From positions 2,528,553-2,592,552 of the forward strand of contig JAUZSN010000002.1 in NCBI GenBank assembly GCA_030949405.1: a stretch of DNA of 64,000 bases. The letters run 5' to 3'. Positions 46,341 through 55,925 of this stretch are shown here, in pieces. Position numbers and translations under genes: made by a program. Each line of letters starts with the position of its first letter. The first letter of the stretch is position 1. Below the pieces are notes generated by a model. It was given only the letters and a program-made list of their open reading frames with translations. It ran no database searches and was not told the DNA's origin. Origin of the DNA: Methylococcales bacterium. GTDB lineage: Bacteria > Pseudomonadota > Gammaproteobacteria > Methylococcales > Methylomonadaceae.

Positions 46341-47023
46341 CAGGAATGCTTGCAAGCGTTAATAGTAAGGAAGAAGCCTTATTAGTTTTAAACGCAAATG
46401 TTGATATTATTGATCTTAAACAGCCCTCAAAAGGAGCCTTAGGCGCGTTAGAGGTTGAACAGGTCGCCGATATTGTTAAAGTGATTAAAAATCAATCGCT
46501 TATAAGCGCAACCATTGGTGATTTACCGATGCAGCCCGATTTAATTTTTAATGCGGTCCAGCTAATGGCCGCAACAGGCGTTGATTATGTAAAAATAGGT
46601 ATTTTTCCTCAGGGTGATTCAATGGCAACGTTAACAAAACTTGCCGAATTAAACCATTTAAATTTCTCATTAATTGCAGTTTTATTTGCAGATGCGTTAC
46701 CTTGCTTAAGTATTCTTGAAGTTTTAAAAAACGTAGGCTTTAAAGGGGTTATGTTAGACACAATGGATAAAAAATCAGGCTCATTAGTGCAACTTATGGA
46801 CTTAAAACAGATCACCAATTTTATCACTCAAGCAAAACAGCAACACTTATTATCAGGGTTAGCAGGCTCATTACGAGAAGTTGATATTAATAAATTACAG
46901 GCTTTAAATCCTGATTACCTTGGATTTAGAGGGGCATTATGTCAGCAACATAATCGTATAGCTCAATTAAATAATCCAGCAATCATTCGTATTCAACAAA
47001 TGATCAAACAATTAGCTTACTAG
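46337..47023 (+). CDS. mfnB: (5-formylfuran-3-yl)methyl phosphate synthase MfnB
   Basis: 228 residues of the DUF556/MfnB family. Landmarks are MLASVNSKEEAL, IIDLKQPSKGALGAL (with the Lys expected to form the Schiff base), SATIGDLPMQP, YVKIGIF, GVMLDTMDKKSGSL and LAGSLREVDI followed by GFRGALC. The enzyme condenses two glyceraldehyde 3-phosphate to 4-(hydroxymethyl)-2-furancarboxaldehyde phosphate, the furan precursor of methanofuran. In bacteria this gene marks the formyltransferase/hydrolase branch of H4MPT-dependent formaldehyde oxidation. It is convergent with the GGDEF gene, and the two meet at a hairpin. Confidence 0.92.
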   Translation: MTGMLASVNSKEEALLVLNANVDIIDLKQPSKGALGALEVEQVADIVKVIKNQSLISATIGDLPMQPDLIFNAVQLMAATGVDYVKIGIFPQGDSMATLTKLAELNHLNFSLIAVLFADALPCLSILEVLKNVGFKGVMLDTMDKKSGSLVQLMDLKQITNFITQAKQQHLLSGLAGSLREVDINKLQALNPDYLGFRGALCQQHNRIAQLNNPAIIRIQQMIKQLAY

Positions 47024-47027
47024 GTGA

Positions 47028-47057
47028 GTAAAAATAAAAATTAGTTTTTATTTTTAC
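47028..47057. terminator. Hairpin between convergent mfnB and GGDEF genes
   Basis: A perfect 13-bp stem (GTAAAAATAAAAA, loop TTAG, complement) lies 5 bp after the mfnB stop and overlaps the stop of the convergent regulator gene. It is nearly all A/T but long and symmetrical, with T-runs on both strands, so a bidirectional terminator is likely. Confidence 0.55.
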
Positions 47058-48351
47058 AATCATTTCCTTCTGGGTAAGAAAACAAGCAGCTTTGGTTTCT
47101 CCCTTTATCTTTAGCACAATAAAGAGCCGCATCCGCTCGATGAAGAACATCCTCATAGTCATTATCTTCTTTTGATAACGCTGCAACGCCAATACTTACC
47201 GTAACATGAACTTGATGAGTTCGATACTCAACCGATTCTTTCGCAATAATTAAACGTAAACGTTCGGCAATAACCAACGCCCCCTCCGCTTTCGTTGCCG
47301 GTAATAAAATTGCAAACTCTTCTCCCCCTAAACGAGCGGCTAAGTCGATAGAACGTAATGTAGCCGTTAGTGTATCCGCAAAATGACATAAAACCTTATC
47401 CCCTGTTGCATGTCCATAATTATCATTAACGTGTTTAAAAAAATCTAAATCTAACATCAGTAAGGTCGAAAAATATTCTTTCGAGCAATTTAATAATTCT
47501 GTTTCCTCTTCTAAACGCTCTAAAAAAACCCGACGATTAAAAAGCCCTGTTAACGGATCTGTATTCGCTAATGTTTGTAATTTTTTTTCCATATTTTTAC
47601 GGGAACTAATGTCTTCTTTAATACCAATAAAATGTTCAATAATCCCTGCTTTATTCAGTACAGGCGCAATATTCAGTTCTTCATGATATAACGTCCCCTC
47701 TTTACGCCTATTAATAATTTCACCTCGCCACGGTTTTCCTGATAATAAGGTTTTCCACATTTGTTGATAATAAGGCTGCGCTTGTTCACTGGATTTAATT
47801 AATTCAGAGGGTTTGTGTCCAATCGCTTCTTTTAAGCTAAACCCTGTTAATTTTGTAAAGGCAGGATTAGCCCATTTTATAGTGGCTTTACGATCGGTAA
47901 TAATAATCCCATTTGCCGTTGCATTTAAAGCCGCTACTAACAATTGGTTACGCTTTTCCATTTCTGATCGCTGTAGGGTGTAGCGAATAGTACGAATTAA
48001 GCTATCTTGACTAAAATCCCCTTTCACTAAATAATCTGCTGCCCCTATTTTTAGCGTTTTTAAGGCAAATTCGGTATCTGTTTGTCCTGTCAATACAATA
48101 ATAGGAATTTCAGGCGCGATAATTTGAGTGTTTTTTAGTGTGTTTAGTCCTATCGAATCAGGTAACGATAAGTCTAATAACACCACATCAAAGTGCTGAC
48201 CTTCTAATTGTATTTTTGCATCACTCAATGTTTCAACCCAATTGAGTTTAAAACAAACAACCTCAGTGTGTCGCAAACTAATTTGAACTAACCCAGCATC
48301 ACCTGGCTCATCTTCTATTAATAGAACCTTTATGGTTTTTACGCTACTCAT
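47041..48351 (-). CDS. Response regulator with PAS and GGDEF domains (diguanylate cyclase)
   Basis: 436 residues: receiver domain (1-125; acidic pocket IEDEPGD, phospho-acceptor in VVLLDLSLPDS, Lys in YLVKGD), PAS plus PAC (about 140-255; ITDRKATIKWANPAFTKLTGF), GGDEF domain (about 265-430) with the intact active motif RLGGEEFAI. It should make cyclic di-GMP when the receiver is phosphorylated. It overlaps the single-domain regulator by 8 bp. The upstream kinase is the probable phosphate donor. Confidence 0.92.
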   Translation of the reverse strand: MSSVKTIKVLLIEDEPGDAGLVQISLRHTEVVCFKLNWVETLSDAKIQLEGQHFDVVLLDLSLPDSIGLNTLKNTQIIAPEIPIIVLTGQTDTEFALKTLKIGAADYLVKGDFSQDSLIRTIRYTLQRSEMEKRNQLLVAALNATANGIIITDRKATIKWANPAFTKLTGFSLKEAIGHKPSELIKSSEQAQPYYQQMWKTLLSGKPWRGEIINRRKEGTLYHEELNIAPVLNKAGIIEHFIGIKEDISSRKNMEKKLQTLANTDPLTGLFNRRVFLERLEEETELLNCSKEYFSTLLMLDLDFFKHVNDNYGHATGDKVLCHFADTLTATLRSIDLAARLGGEEFAILLPATKAEGALVIAERLRLIIAKESVEYRTHQVHVTVSIGVAALSKEDNDYEDVLHRADAALYCAKDKGRNQSCLFSYPEGNDCKNKN

Positions 48352-48799
48352 AGTGTTTCCCCGTAGGTAAACGAACTAAGGCTAACCAATAATCAATCAA
48401 TCGATTAATGGCACTTATAAAGCTTGTTATATCAACAGGCTTAGTAATATAACCTGCGGCTCCTTGTTCGTAAGCCTTAATAACATCATTTTCAACATCA
48501 GATGTCGTTAAAACGACAACAGGAATATTTTTTAATGCGTTGTCTGCTTTTATTTTAATTAAAAATTCATGCCCATTCATACGCGGCATATTAATATCAA
48601 GCAGGATTAAATTAGGCCGTGGAACGCCTTTATATTTTCCGCATTGCTGTAAAAATTCTAAGCCCTCACAGCCATCAGTAACATGGTGCAAATGGGTATT
48701 AATAAGGTTTTCTTTAAATGCAACCTTAACTAAATAAGCATCCGCTGGCTCATCTTCAAGCAGTAAAATTTCAAACGAGGTCGGTGGTTGATTAATCAT
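48344..48799 (-). CDS. Single-domain response regulator (Rcp1/CheY-like)
   Basis: 151 residues, one receiver domain: LLEDEPADAYLVKVAF, phospho-acceptor Asp in LILLDINMPRMNG (about residue 68), Thr in VVVLTTSD and the conserved Lys in YITKPVD. It resembles the Rcp1 group that partners with phytochrome-type kinases. It lacks an output domain, so it may pass phosphate on or bind a partner protein. It overlaps both neighbours by 8 bp, forming a tight kinase-regulator-cyclase operon. Confidence 0.92.
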   Translation of the reverse strand: MINQPPTSFEILLLEDEPADAYLVKVAFKENLINTHLHHVTDGCEGLEFLQQCGKYKGVPRPNLILLDINMPRMNGHEFLIKIKADNALKNIPVVVLTTSDVENDVIKAYEQGAAGYITKPVDITSFISAINRLIDYWLALVRLPTGKHYE

Positions 48800-50207
48800 T
48801 AGAAAACCGACTATGGGTTATTTTCGGAAATTCTAAAACAACCGTAATCCCACCCTTAAGCGTTTCTTGTAAAAAAATACGTCCATGACACCCCTCGACC
48901 AGTTGCTTTACAATCGCAAGCCCAGTGCCTGTTCGTTCTTGCTCATCACAAACCTGCAAACGTTCAAAAATTTTAAAAACACGCTCATAATATTGTTTTG
49001 GAATTCCAATTCCATTATCTATAAAGTAATAATAATTTTTTCCTAATTTTGAATCACTTTTAATGTTTATAACAGGGACTCTATCAGGATGATGATAATA
49101 CAACGCATTATCTATGAGCATGACACAAATATCATACCAACGAGACTCATCAATCTTAATCGGTGGTAAGTCATCAAGGGTAACGGTCGCATTAAGAATT
49201 TTAATCGTATGAGCAAACTTTTGTAAAACTTTTTCTAAAACTGGGTATAATTCGAGATTTTTTGAAGGCGGTTTTAGCGTAGTAACCGTAAAAAAATGTT
49301 CAAGACCTTGAACTAAAGCACGCTGACGAATTGCACTTTGTTCTATAAACAGTAATGACATTTTTGCATCCTCTGTCAGTATTATTGAGGAAAGTTGTAT
49401 TTTTAAACGCTGTACAAAATTAATTAAACGTCGAGGCGGCTCTTGCAGATGATGAGCTGCAATCGTCGTGAAATGGGCTAATTCAGCATTAACTTGTTGT
49501 AAATGTTTATCCGCTTGCTCGCGCGCTAAAATTTCAGCCGATAACTGTTGCTGTGATTTTTCTAATTGCGCCATTAGCAAAGTCACGGTTTCAACGAAGC
49601 CATTATTTCCGTTAATATGCCGACGATAACTTAAGTTACCTGCTGCAAAATGGTGACTTTCCTTTTGTAATCGGCGTATTAAGTAGCAATTTAAGGCAAA
49701 TGAGAATAAAATAAAAAGAAGACTCTTTAATAGCGCTAAAACAATAATAGGTTGTGCGGTTTCATATTGATATTTTTCCAATAATTTAGTTGAAAAACCC
49801 CATTGTAAAGTACCATAATGAACGGCCTCATAATCCATTGATAATGAAGCGTCAAACATAGTATCCTTGGCTGTTTTCAGGGAGGTATCTTTCAAAATTT
49901 TTTGCTTTAACAACACAGTATCCCCTCCTTTCGCAATAATACGCCCATTATCATCTAAAAAACGTAAATAAATAAATAAATTTGTTTGTAATAGTTCGGT
50001 CGTAAGTGTTTCTAGGGCCGTAATATCATTCATTAATAACGCATTTTTAGAGCTTACGTGCAATAATTTTTCCACAACAATGATATGTTGCCGTAATAAG
50101 TTTTCATTAGATCGTTTCAGAGTCTGCAATACACCTATGATGAGAACACTTAAAATTACAAGCTCAATCAATAGTAGCCAAAAAAAAGTGTTACGATAAA
50201 AATACAT
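48792..50207 (-). CDS. Membrane sensor histidine kinase
   Basis: 471 residues. Two membrane helices (about 8-30 and 150-175) enclose a periplasmic sensor of about 120 residues, then a HAMP-like linker and coiled coil. The HisKA box reads AAHHLQEPPRRL (about residue 255), the form seen in bacteriophytochrome-type kinases (HDLQEPLR). The ATPase domain has an N box (NALYYHHPDR), G1 (DNGIGIP) and G2 (GTGLAIVKQL). It probably phosphorylates the two regulators encoded directly after it. The ligand is unknown. It is divergent from the ferritin-like gene over 355 bp. Confidence 0.9.
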   Translation of the reverse strand: MYFYRNTFFWLLLIELVILSVLIIGVLQTLKRSNENLLRQHIIVVEKLLHVSSKNALLMNDITALETLTTELLQTNLFIYLRFLDDNGRIIAKGGDTVLLKQKILKDTSLKTAKDTMFDASLSMDYEAVHYGTLQWGFSTKLLEKYQYETAQPIIVLALLKSLLFILFSFALNCYLIRRLQKESHHFAAGNLSYRRHINGNNGFVETVTLLMAQLEKSQQQLSAEILAREQADKHLQQVNAELAHFTTIAAHHLQEPPRRLINFVQRLKIQLSSIILTEDAKMSLLFIEQSAIRQRALVQGLEHFFTVTTLKPPSKNLELYPVLEKVLQKFAHTIKILNATVTLDDLPPIKIDESRWYDICVMLIDNALYYHHPDRVPVINIKSDSKLGKNYYYFIDNGIGIPKQYYERVFKIFERLQVCDEQERTGTGLAIVKQLVEGCHGRIFLQETLKGGITVVLEFPKITHSRFSND

Positions 50208-50562
50208 AGATCAGAACGTCCCTCAATTCTTATAATAGTGCAACATCGTTTAAAAAATTAAAGGATGTAATCTCCATAAGGATAAGAGTTTACATTTATA
50301 CCCCGTAAAAACAAACTATTTTTATTACTAACCCTGTCTATTAATTAACCTAAAATTGAGTTAATAAACGACTTTTTTTCACTATCGAAAATAAAAAGCG
50401 CAACAACCCAACTAAAAAATCACGTTGATTATTAGGTTGAATTTCGCTTTACAACGAGAATATAACGCTCAAAACTAAATTTTATTTTATCCCCTATTCC
50501 AAAAGTCTACCTTATTTTTTGCTATACTTTACTTTTCCTTCTATTTACTAAGGTTTTTTATA
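50208..50562. other. 355-bp divergent intergenic region
   Basis: It separates the kinase operon (minus) from the ferritin-like gene (plus). A TATACT hexamer at 50523-50528 lies 35 bp before the ATG at 50563 and is a candidate -10, but no -35 is recognisable. Nothing else, such as an RNA gene, is visible. Confidence 0.5.
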
Positions 50563-51453
50563 ATGCCCCTGAAATACCATTCTATTTTTACTGACTCTAA
50601 TGCTCAACAGCGAAAAGAAAATTTTGATGACTATTGGATTTTTACTCAACAGCATGGAGGCGAACTATTTGAAGATGAAAAAGATTTAGCTAAAAAACGC
50701 CAACGCTTGCAGTATTTTAAAGATAACCCCATTAAACTACGTACCCCTCTAAAAAATCCTGAAAGTTTTTATCGTAATTACGTTGAAATGCAAGATGATC
50801 CTAAGTCATTAGATAAAATGACGTTAATGCTGACAGGAATTTATAAATTTGCTCGCCACGAATGGGTGGGCATTAAAGGCGCGTGGGAAGTTTCCCCTTC
50901 GATGGCAATGGCCCCAACACTTCAAGATAAAATCTCTAGAATCCATTTAGCCGAAGAATTTTGCCATGTTCGCCTCTTTAATGAAATGCTGAACACCTGT
51001 GGTTTAGATAAGGTTGAATGGGTCCCCTTATCGCCTTTCAAAGAAAAAATTTATGAAGTCTTTCCTAAATTACCTGGATTTATTCTTAACTCCCCAGCGT
51101 TCGTTACCGAATTAATGGGCGTTACCTTTTATTTCCATTTACATAAACTGATTGATGAGGTCTTAGTTGATGAACCTGAAGTACGTGACCGATTAAAAGC
51201 GTTGTTAGATGAAATTACGATCGATGAAATTGCCCATGTAGGACAACGACGTAATTTTATTGGAGCCACTGGAATCAAAGTTTCAAAAATGTTAGTCAAA
51301 CCATTTTACACTTGGTTTTTTAAAGACATTCCTGAAGTGGCTGAGTTATTTAATGTCAAACAAATGATAAAGGATGGCGAATCATTCGATTTTAATGACA
51401 TTCCCAGTCACATGATTGAACGCAGCTGGATACCGTCCTATTGTAAGGTATAA
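50563..51453 (+). CDS. Ferritin-like, possible diiron protein of unknown function
   Basis: 296 residues, mostly alpha-helical. Two E-x-x-H type motifs, HLAEEFCHVRLFNEML (about residues 128-143) and DEITIDEIAHVGQRR (about 220-234), are arranged like the metal ligands of ferritin-like diiron proteins, with acidic residues in the helices before each. This suggests an oxygenase, oxidase or iron-handling role, but I recognise no specific family. It is a single-gene unit and ends at a strong hairpin shared with the convergent glycosyltransferase gene. Confidence 0.7.
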   Translation: MPLKYHSIFTDSNAQQRKENFDDYWIFTQQHGGELFEDEKDLAKKRQRLQYFKDNPIKLRTPLKNPESFYRNYVEMQDDPKSLDKMTLMLTGIYKFARHEWVGIKGAWEVSPSMAMAPTLQDKISRIHLAEEFCHVRLFNEMLNTCGLDKVEWVPLSPFKEKIYEVFPKLPGFILNSPAFVTELMGVTFYFHLHKLIDEVLVDEPEVRDRLKALLDEITIDEIAHVGQRRNFIGATGIKVSKMLVKPFYTWFFKDIPEVAELFNVKQMIKDGESFDFNDIPSHMIERSWIPSYCKV

Positions 51454-51466
51454 AACATCCTTCTCA

Positions 51467-51503
51467 AAAAACTTGACAGATCATTAACGTTTGTCAGGTT
51501 TTT
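51467..51503. terminator. Bidirectional terminator hairpin
   Basis: A 12-bp stem (AAAAACTTGACA paired with TGTCAGGTTTTT, one G-T position) with a 13-nt loop. A-run on one side and T-run on the other serve both strands. It lies 14 bp after the ferritin-like gene and overlaps the end of the convergent GT2 gene. Confidence 0.7.
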
Positions 51504-52317
51504 CAAAGGAATTTATTAATCGTTGATAGTACTCAAACGCGTCTTTTTTACCTCGCTTTAATGTCCCTTTTTGAAAAATAGTGGCTTTTTTAAGCAACAT
51601 TTCAATTGCATACCCCCTATCTTCCAAACTAAGCTTCCCACGATTGATACAATTTTCTAAAGCTTGAATTCTAAACCGATCCATTCCCCAGTATTGCTGT
51701 GATAACTGATCATCATGCCCCCCATATTTTTTAATTTGAGGCGATTCAATCAATAAAACAGGGTATTTTTCGGTGATTTTTAACCATAAATCATAATCTT
51801 CACAGGCAGGAAACGATAAATCGAATAACCCGACTTCGTTAAAAACATGACGATGAATCATAATTGAGGACGGAGACATCGCACACAAGGGTAAGCATTC
51901 TTTAAAAATCCATCCCCCTATTTTTTTATGCTTTTTCATTTGATTAACACGAACCCCATTGCGTATCCAAATTTCTTCGGTATGACAGACGTGATAATCC
52001 GTGTTTTTAAGGCTATTGACTTGTTGGAACAGTTTAGTTGGTAACCATTCATCATCAGAATCTAAGAACGCCAGCCAGTTTCCTTTTGCCTGATTAATCC
52101 CTGTATTCCGTGCCGCACTCACCCCTTGATTCGTTTGATAACTATAAATAACCTGTGGAAAATAGGTGGCAATCATTTGCTCCGTATCATCGGTCGAACC
52201 GTCGTCAACCACAATCACTTCATCGGCAGGGTAGGTTTGTGCATAAATAGAGTTTAACGCTCGCTGTAATACGCTAGCACGGTTAAACGTTGGAATAATA
52301 ACAGAAATAAAGGTCAC
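51484..52317 (-). CDS. Family 2 glycosyltransferase
   Basis: 277 residues. The GT-A fold is clear: SVIIPTFNRASVLQRALNSIYAQTYP, VVDDGSTDDT (nucleotide binding), NQGVSAARNTGI and the metal-binding LAFLDSDDEW. There are no transmembrane helices, so it acts in the cytoplasm, probably transferring a sugar in LPS, capsule or another surface glycan pathway. The acceptor is unknown. It stands 61 bp after dapB with a hairpin between them, so it is probably a separate unit. Confidence 0.88.
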   Translation of the reverse strand: MTFISVIIPTFNRASVLQRALNSIYAQTYPADEVIVVDDGSTDDTEQMIATYFPQVIYSYQTNQGVSAARNTGINQAKGNWLAFLDSDDEWLPTKLFQQVNSLKNTDYHVCHTEEIWIRNGVRVNQMKKHKKIGGWIFKECLPLCAMSPSSIMIHRHVFNEVGLFDLSFPACEDYDLWLKITEKYPVLLIESPQIKKYGGHDDQLSQQYWGMDRFRIQALENCINRGKLSLEDRGYAIEMLLKKATIFQKGTLKRGKKDAFEYYQRLINSFEKPDKR

Positions 52318-52332
52318 AAAAAATCAGATCCC

Positions 52333-52358
52333 AGAGTACAAAATAATTTTTGTACTCT
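52333..52358. terminator. Terminator hairpin downstream of dapB
   Basis: An 11-bp perfect stem (AGAGTACAAAA, loop TAAT, complement) lies 20 bp after the dapB stop. On the minus strand a T-run follows after about ten bases, so termination strength is uncertain. Confidence 0.5.
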
Positions 52359-52378
52359 TTAGGTTTTAAGTCGTCTTG

Positions 52379-53245
<867 letters not shown>

Positions 53246-53261
53246 TTATCCCGTTAATTTA

Positions 53262-54377
53262 TCAAAAAAAACTTTTAACACCATCGGTCCATGAATGTTC
53301 TTGTGGACTATGTTGTTTACCGCCACCCATCAGTGATTGGGCCAATTTTTCGACTAAATCTTTTTGATCTTTTGTAAGTTTAACAGGCGTTTCAATTTGT
53401 ACGCGACAAAGCAAATCACCCAAAGCCCCCCCCCCCCGAACAGGCTTAACCCCTTTACCCCGTAAACGAAATAATTTACCCGTTTGAGTTTCTACTGGAA
53501 TTTTTAATTTAACTTTACCATCTAAAGTCGGGACTTCGATGTCCCCTCCCAAACACGCCGTTGGAAAGCTAATGGGAACCTCACAATATAAATTAGCGTC
53601 TTCACGGGTAAAAATTGAATGCTCTTTAACTTGAACTTGCACATATAAATCACCGGCAGGCCCGCCTCGTTCACCCGCTTCGCCTTCACCCGCTAAACGG
53701 ATTCTATCGCCTGTATCAACTCCTGCTGGAATTTTAACCGATAGAGTTTTAGTTTCTTGAACGCGTCCTTGTCCATCACATTTACGGCAAGGGTCTTTAA
53801 TTTGCTTTCCTGACCCGTGACACGTCGGACATGCTTGTTGGACTGAGAAAAATCCCTGTTGCATTCGGACCTGACCTAAGCCATGACACATCGCACAACT
53901 CACAGGTGATGAGCCTTTTTTAGCCCCAGAACCATGACAGGTGCCACATTTTGATAATACAGGAACACGAATTTTAGTATTGGTCCCCCCCACCGCTTCT
54001 TCTAAGGTTAATTCAAGGTTATAGCGTAAATCAGAACCCTGTTGCACACTGCTACGTTGACGACCACCGCCACCGAAAATATCGCCGAACACATCGCCAA
54101 AAATATCCCCAAAACCATCACCGCCTCCCTGTCCTCCTTGCATAGAAGGATCAACGCCTGCATGTCCAAATTGGTCATACGCAGAGCGTTTTTTCGGATC
54201 AGATAAAATTTCGTAGGCCTCTTTTATTTCTTTAAACTTTTTTTCAGCGATTTCTGGCTTATCCGTATTTCTATCTGGATGATATTTCATTGCCAAACGA
54301 CGATAACTTTTTTTAATTTCAGCATCGCTCGCATTTTTATCAATGCTTAGGAGTTTATAAAAATCTTCTTTTGCCAT
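53262..54377 (-). CDS. dnaJ: Chaperone DnaJ
   Basis: 371 residues with the complete type I layout: J domain with the HPD tripeptide (KYHPDRN, about residue 33), a Gly/Phe region ([20 protein letters not shown]), four CxxCxGxG zinc repeats ([32 protein letters not shown]) and two C-terminal substrate-binding domains. It is the DnaK co-chaperone. dnaK and grpE are not upstream; a 251-bp gap separates it from sufT. A 12-G run (53426-53437) encodes RGGGALG near the end and is in frame. Confidence 0.97.
   Translation of the reverse strand: MAKEDFYKLLSIDKNASDAEIKKSYRRLAMKYHPDRNTDKPEIAEKKFKEIKEAYEILSDPKKRSAYDQFGHAGVDPSMQGGQGGGDGFGDIFGDVFGDIFGGGGRQRSSVQQGSDLRYNLELTLEEAVGGTNTKIRVPVLSKCGTCHGSGAKKGSSPVSCAMCHGLGQVRMQQGFFSVQQACPTCHGSGKQIKDPCRKCDGQGRVQETKTLSVKIPAGVDTGDRIRLAGEGEAGERGGPAGDLYVQVQVKEHSIFTREDANLYCEVPISFPTACLGGDIEVPTLDGKVKLKIPVETQTGKLFRLRGKGVKPVRGGGALGDLLCRVQIETPVKLTKDQKDLVEKLAQSLMGGGKQHSPQEHSWTDGVKSFF
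53426..53437. repeat. 12-nt poly-C/poly-G tract in dnaJ
   Basis: Twelve consecutive C on the plus strand encode the Gly-rich VRGGGALGD segment of DnaJ, where other DnaJ proteins usually have two Gly. It is in frame as given. Confidence 0.9.
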
Positions 54378-54628
54378 GTTTTTTAGTCCGTACCTTAGGG
54401 TCTGCGGTGTTAGAATTGAGTTGAAGGAATTTATTTTAAATTTCTAGTTATGATTTTCAAACATCATAATAAATAAAGCACTCTTTAAAAGTATGGGGGG
54501 ATTTTTTTAAACGTCAATGACAATAATAGGTTTCAAAGATTAACCCCGCTAAGTTTTCTCTATGACATACGATTAAAAAATAAAATGAGGATGCCTTATA
54601 AATAATGATGTTATTCTACAACATTTCA

Positions 54629-55186
54629 TTAAAATAAGCCTAATTGAACTTGGGCAGCCTCAGTCATCATTTCGCGAGACCAAGGGGGATCTAACACTAA
54701 TTCGATATTAACCGAACTGACACCGGGTAACGCTCGAATTGATTTATCAATGTCCCCCTGTAAAACAGGCCCCATCCCACAACCTGGCGCAGTTAAGGTC
54801 ATCATAATGTGAACATCATTTAATTTATCTTCATTGGCCGTCGGACTCACATTGCAATGATAAATCAACCCTAAATCGACGATATTAACGGGGATTTCAG
54901 GATCATAAACCGTTTTCATCACTTCCCAACAATTTTTTTCAACTGACTTTATATCGGTCTCTAAAACCAACGTATGCAGTTGATGCGGATCTTTTCCTAA
55001 GGCATCTGCATCAACCCCTGCAATACGAACCATGTGACCATGTTCGGTAATAACGGTATAATTACTGCCAAGGGATTGATGAATAGTCACCTCTTGACCT
55101 TGATTTAATATGCCATGATTACCATCAGGAATCATTACAATATTAACATCACGACTTAAAATAACAGCTTCTCTTGATTCTGACAT
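54629..55186 (-). CDS. sufT: Fe-S cluster assembly protein SufT
   Basis: 185 residues. The N-terminal half (about 1-70) is the small SufT-specific domain, and the C-terminal half is DUF59/PaaD-like: VYDPEIPVNIVDLGLIY (about 92-108) and LTAPGCGMGPVLQGDI, with the Cys expected to act in Fe-S maturation. SufT supports iron-sulfur cluster maturation of target proteins in the cytoplasm. Here it is the last gene of the ubiG-mupP-yciK-sufT run, 7 bp after the SDR gene, and no other suf genes are near. Confidence 0.93.
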   Translation of the reverse strand: MSESREAVILSRDVNIVMIPDGNHGILNQGQEVTIHQSLGSNYTVITEHGHMVRIAGVDADALGKDPHQLHTLVLETDIKSVEKNCWEVMKTVYDPEIPVNIVDLGLIYHCNVSPTANEDKLNDVHIMMTLTAPGCGMGPVLQGDIDKSIRALPGVSSVNIELVLDPPWSREMMTEAAQVQLGLF

Positions 55187-55193
55187 AAGGGGA

Positions 55194-55925
55194 TTACTCG
55201 TAGGAATAAGTTTGTGCGTCTAAGCTCTGAGCTGTCACCCCAATACTTTTATCGCTGAATAAATAGGTGTAAATTTCGTTTAAAGAATCCATTCTCGGTA
55301 ATTGAGTTTTATCTTCTGCGGGGAAAGATTTTTTGCGTAAAGGCGAATCTATCACGCCAGGAATTAAGCTATTCACTCTAATTTTTCCCGAACGTTCTAA
55401 TTCTTTCGCTAAGATATGCGCTAAAGCCTCTACCGCAACTTTAGAAACACCATAAGCCCCTGCATAAGCGTTCATTTTTTGCGCCGAAGAATCCGACGTA
55501 AAGACAATTGAGGCGTGTTCACTTTTTTGCAAAACGGGTAATAAAACGCGGGTTAATAAAAAAGGCGCATTTAAATTAACATTAAGGGCATCTCCCCATT
55601 CTTTAGTGCGGTAAGTCGCAATCGGAGAGTAGGCACTAAACTCAACGGCTGAATGCAATAATCCGTGTAACGCTCCGTATTTAGTTGCAATGGTCATTGC
55701 AAGCTCTTCGTACTGAACCTCACTCGACCCTGCTAAATCAAAAGGGTAAAGTATCGGCTCATTAAAACCTTGAGCGACAATTGCATCATAAACTTTTTCT
55801 AATTTAGGAATGCTTTTGTCTAATAAAATAACATGCGCGCCCTGCTCCGCTAAGGCTAATGAAGCAGTCCCACCGAGCCCACCCCCTGCGCCTGTAACTA
55901 AAATCACTTTATTTTCTAACAACAT
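55194..55925 (-). CDS. YciK-like short-chain dehydrogenase
   Basis: 243 residues, classical SDR fold. The cofactor motif is TGAGGGLGGTASLALAEQGA (about 10-29), and the catalytic Ser/Tyr/Lys are in SIVFTSDSSAQ and YGVSKVAVEALA. The N-x-N region is NVNLNAPFLLTR. It resembles YciK, an oxidoreductase of unknown substrate that sits beside ubiG and mupP in many gammaproteobacteria. Its start overlaps the end of the phosphatase gene by 10 bp. Confidence 0.88.
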   Translation of the reverse strand: MLLENKVILVTGAGGGLGGTASLALAEQGAHVILLDKSIPKLEKVYDAIVAQGFNEPILYPFDLAGSSEVQYEELAMTIATKYGALHGLLHSAVEFSAYSPIATYRTKEWGDALNVNLNAPFLLTRVLLPVLQKSEHASIVFTSDSSAQKMNAYAGAYGVSKVAVEALAHILAKELERSGKIRVNSLIPGVIDSPLRKKSFPAEDKTQLPRMDSLNEIYTYLFSDKSIGVTAQSLDAQTYSYE

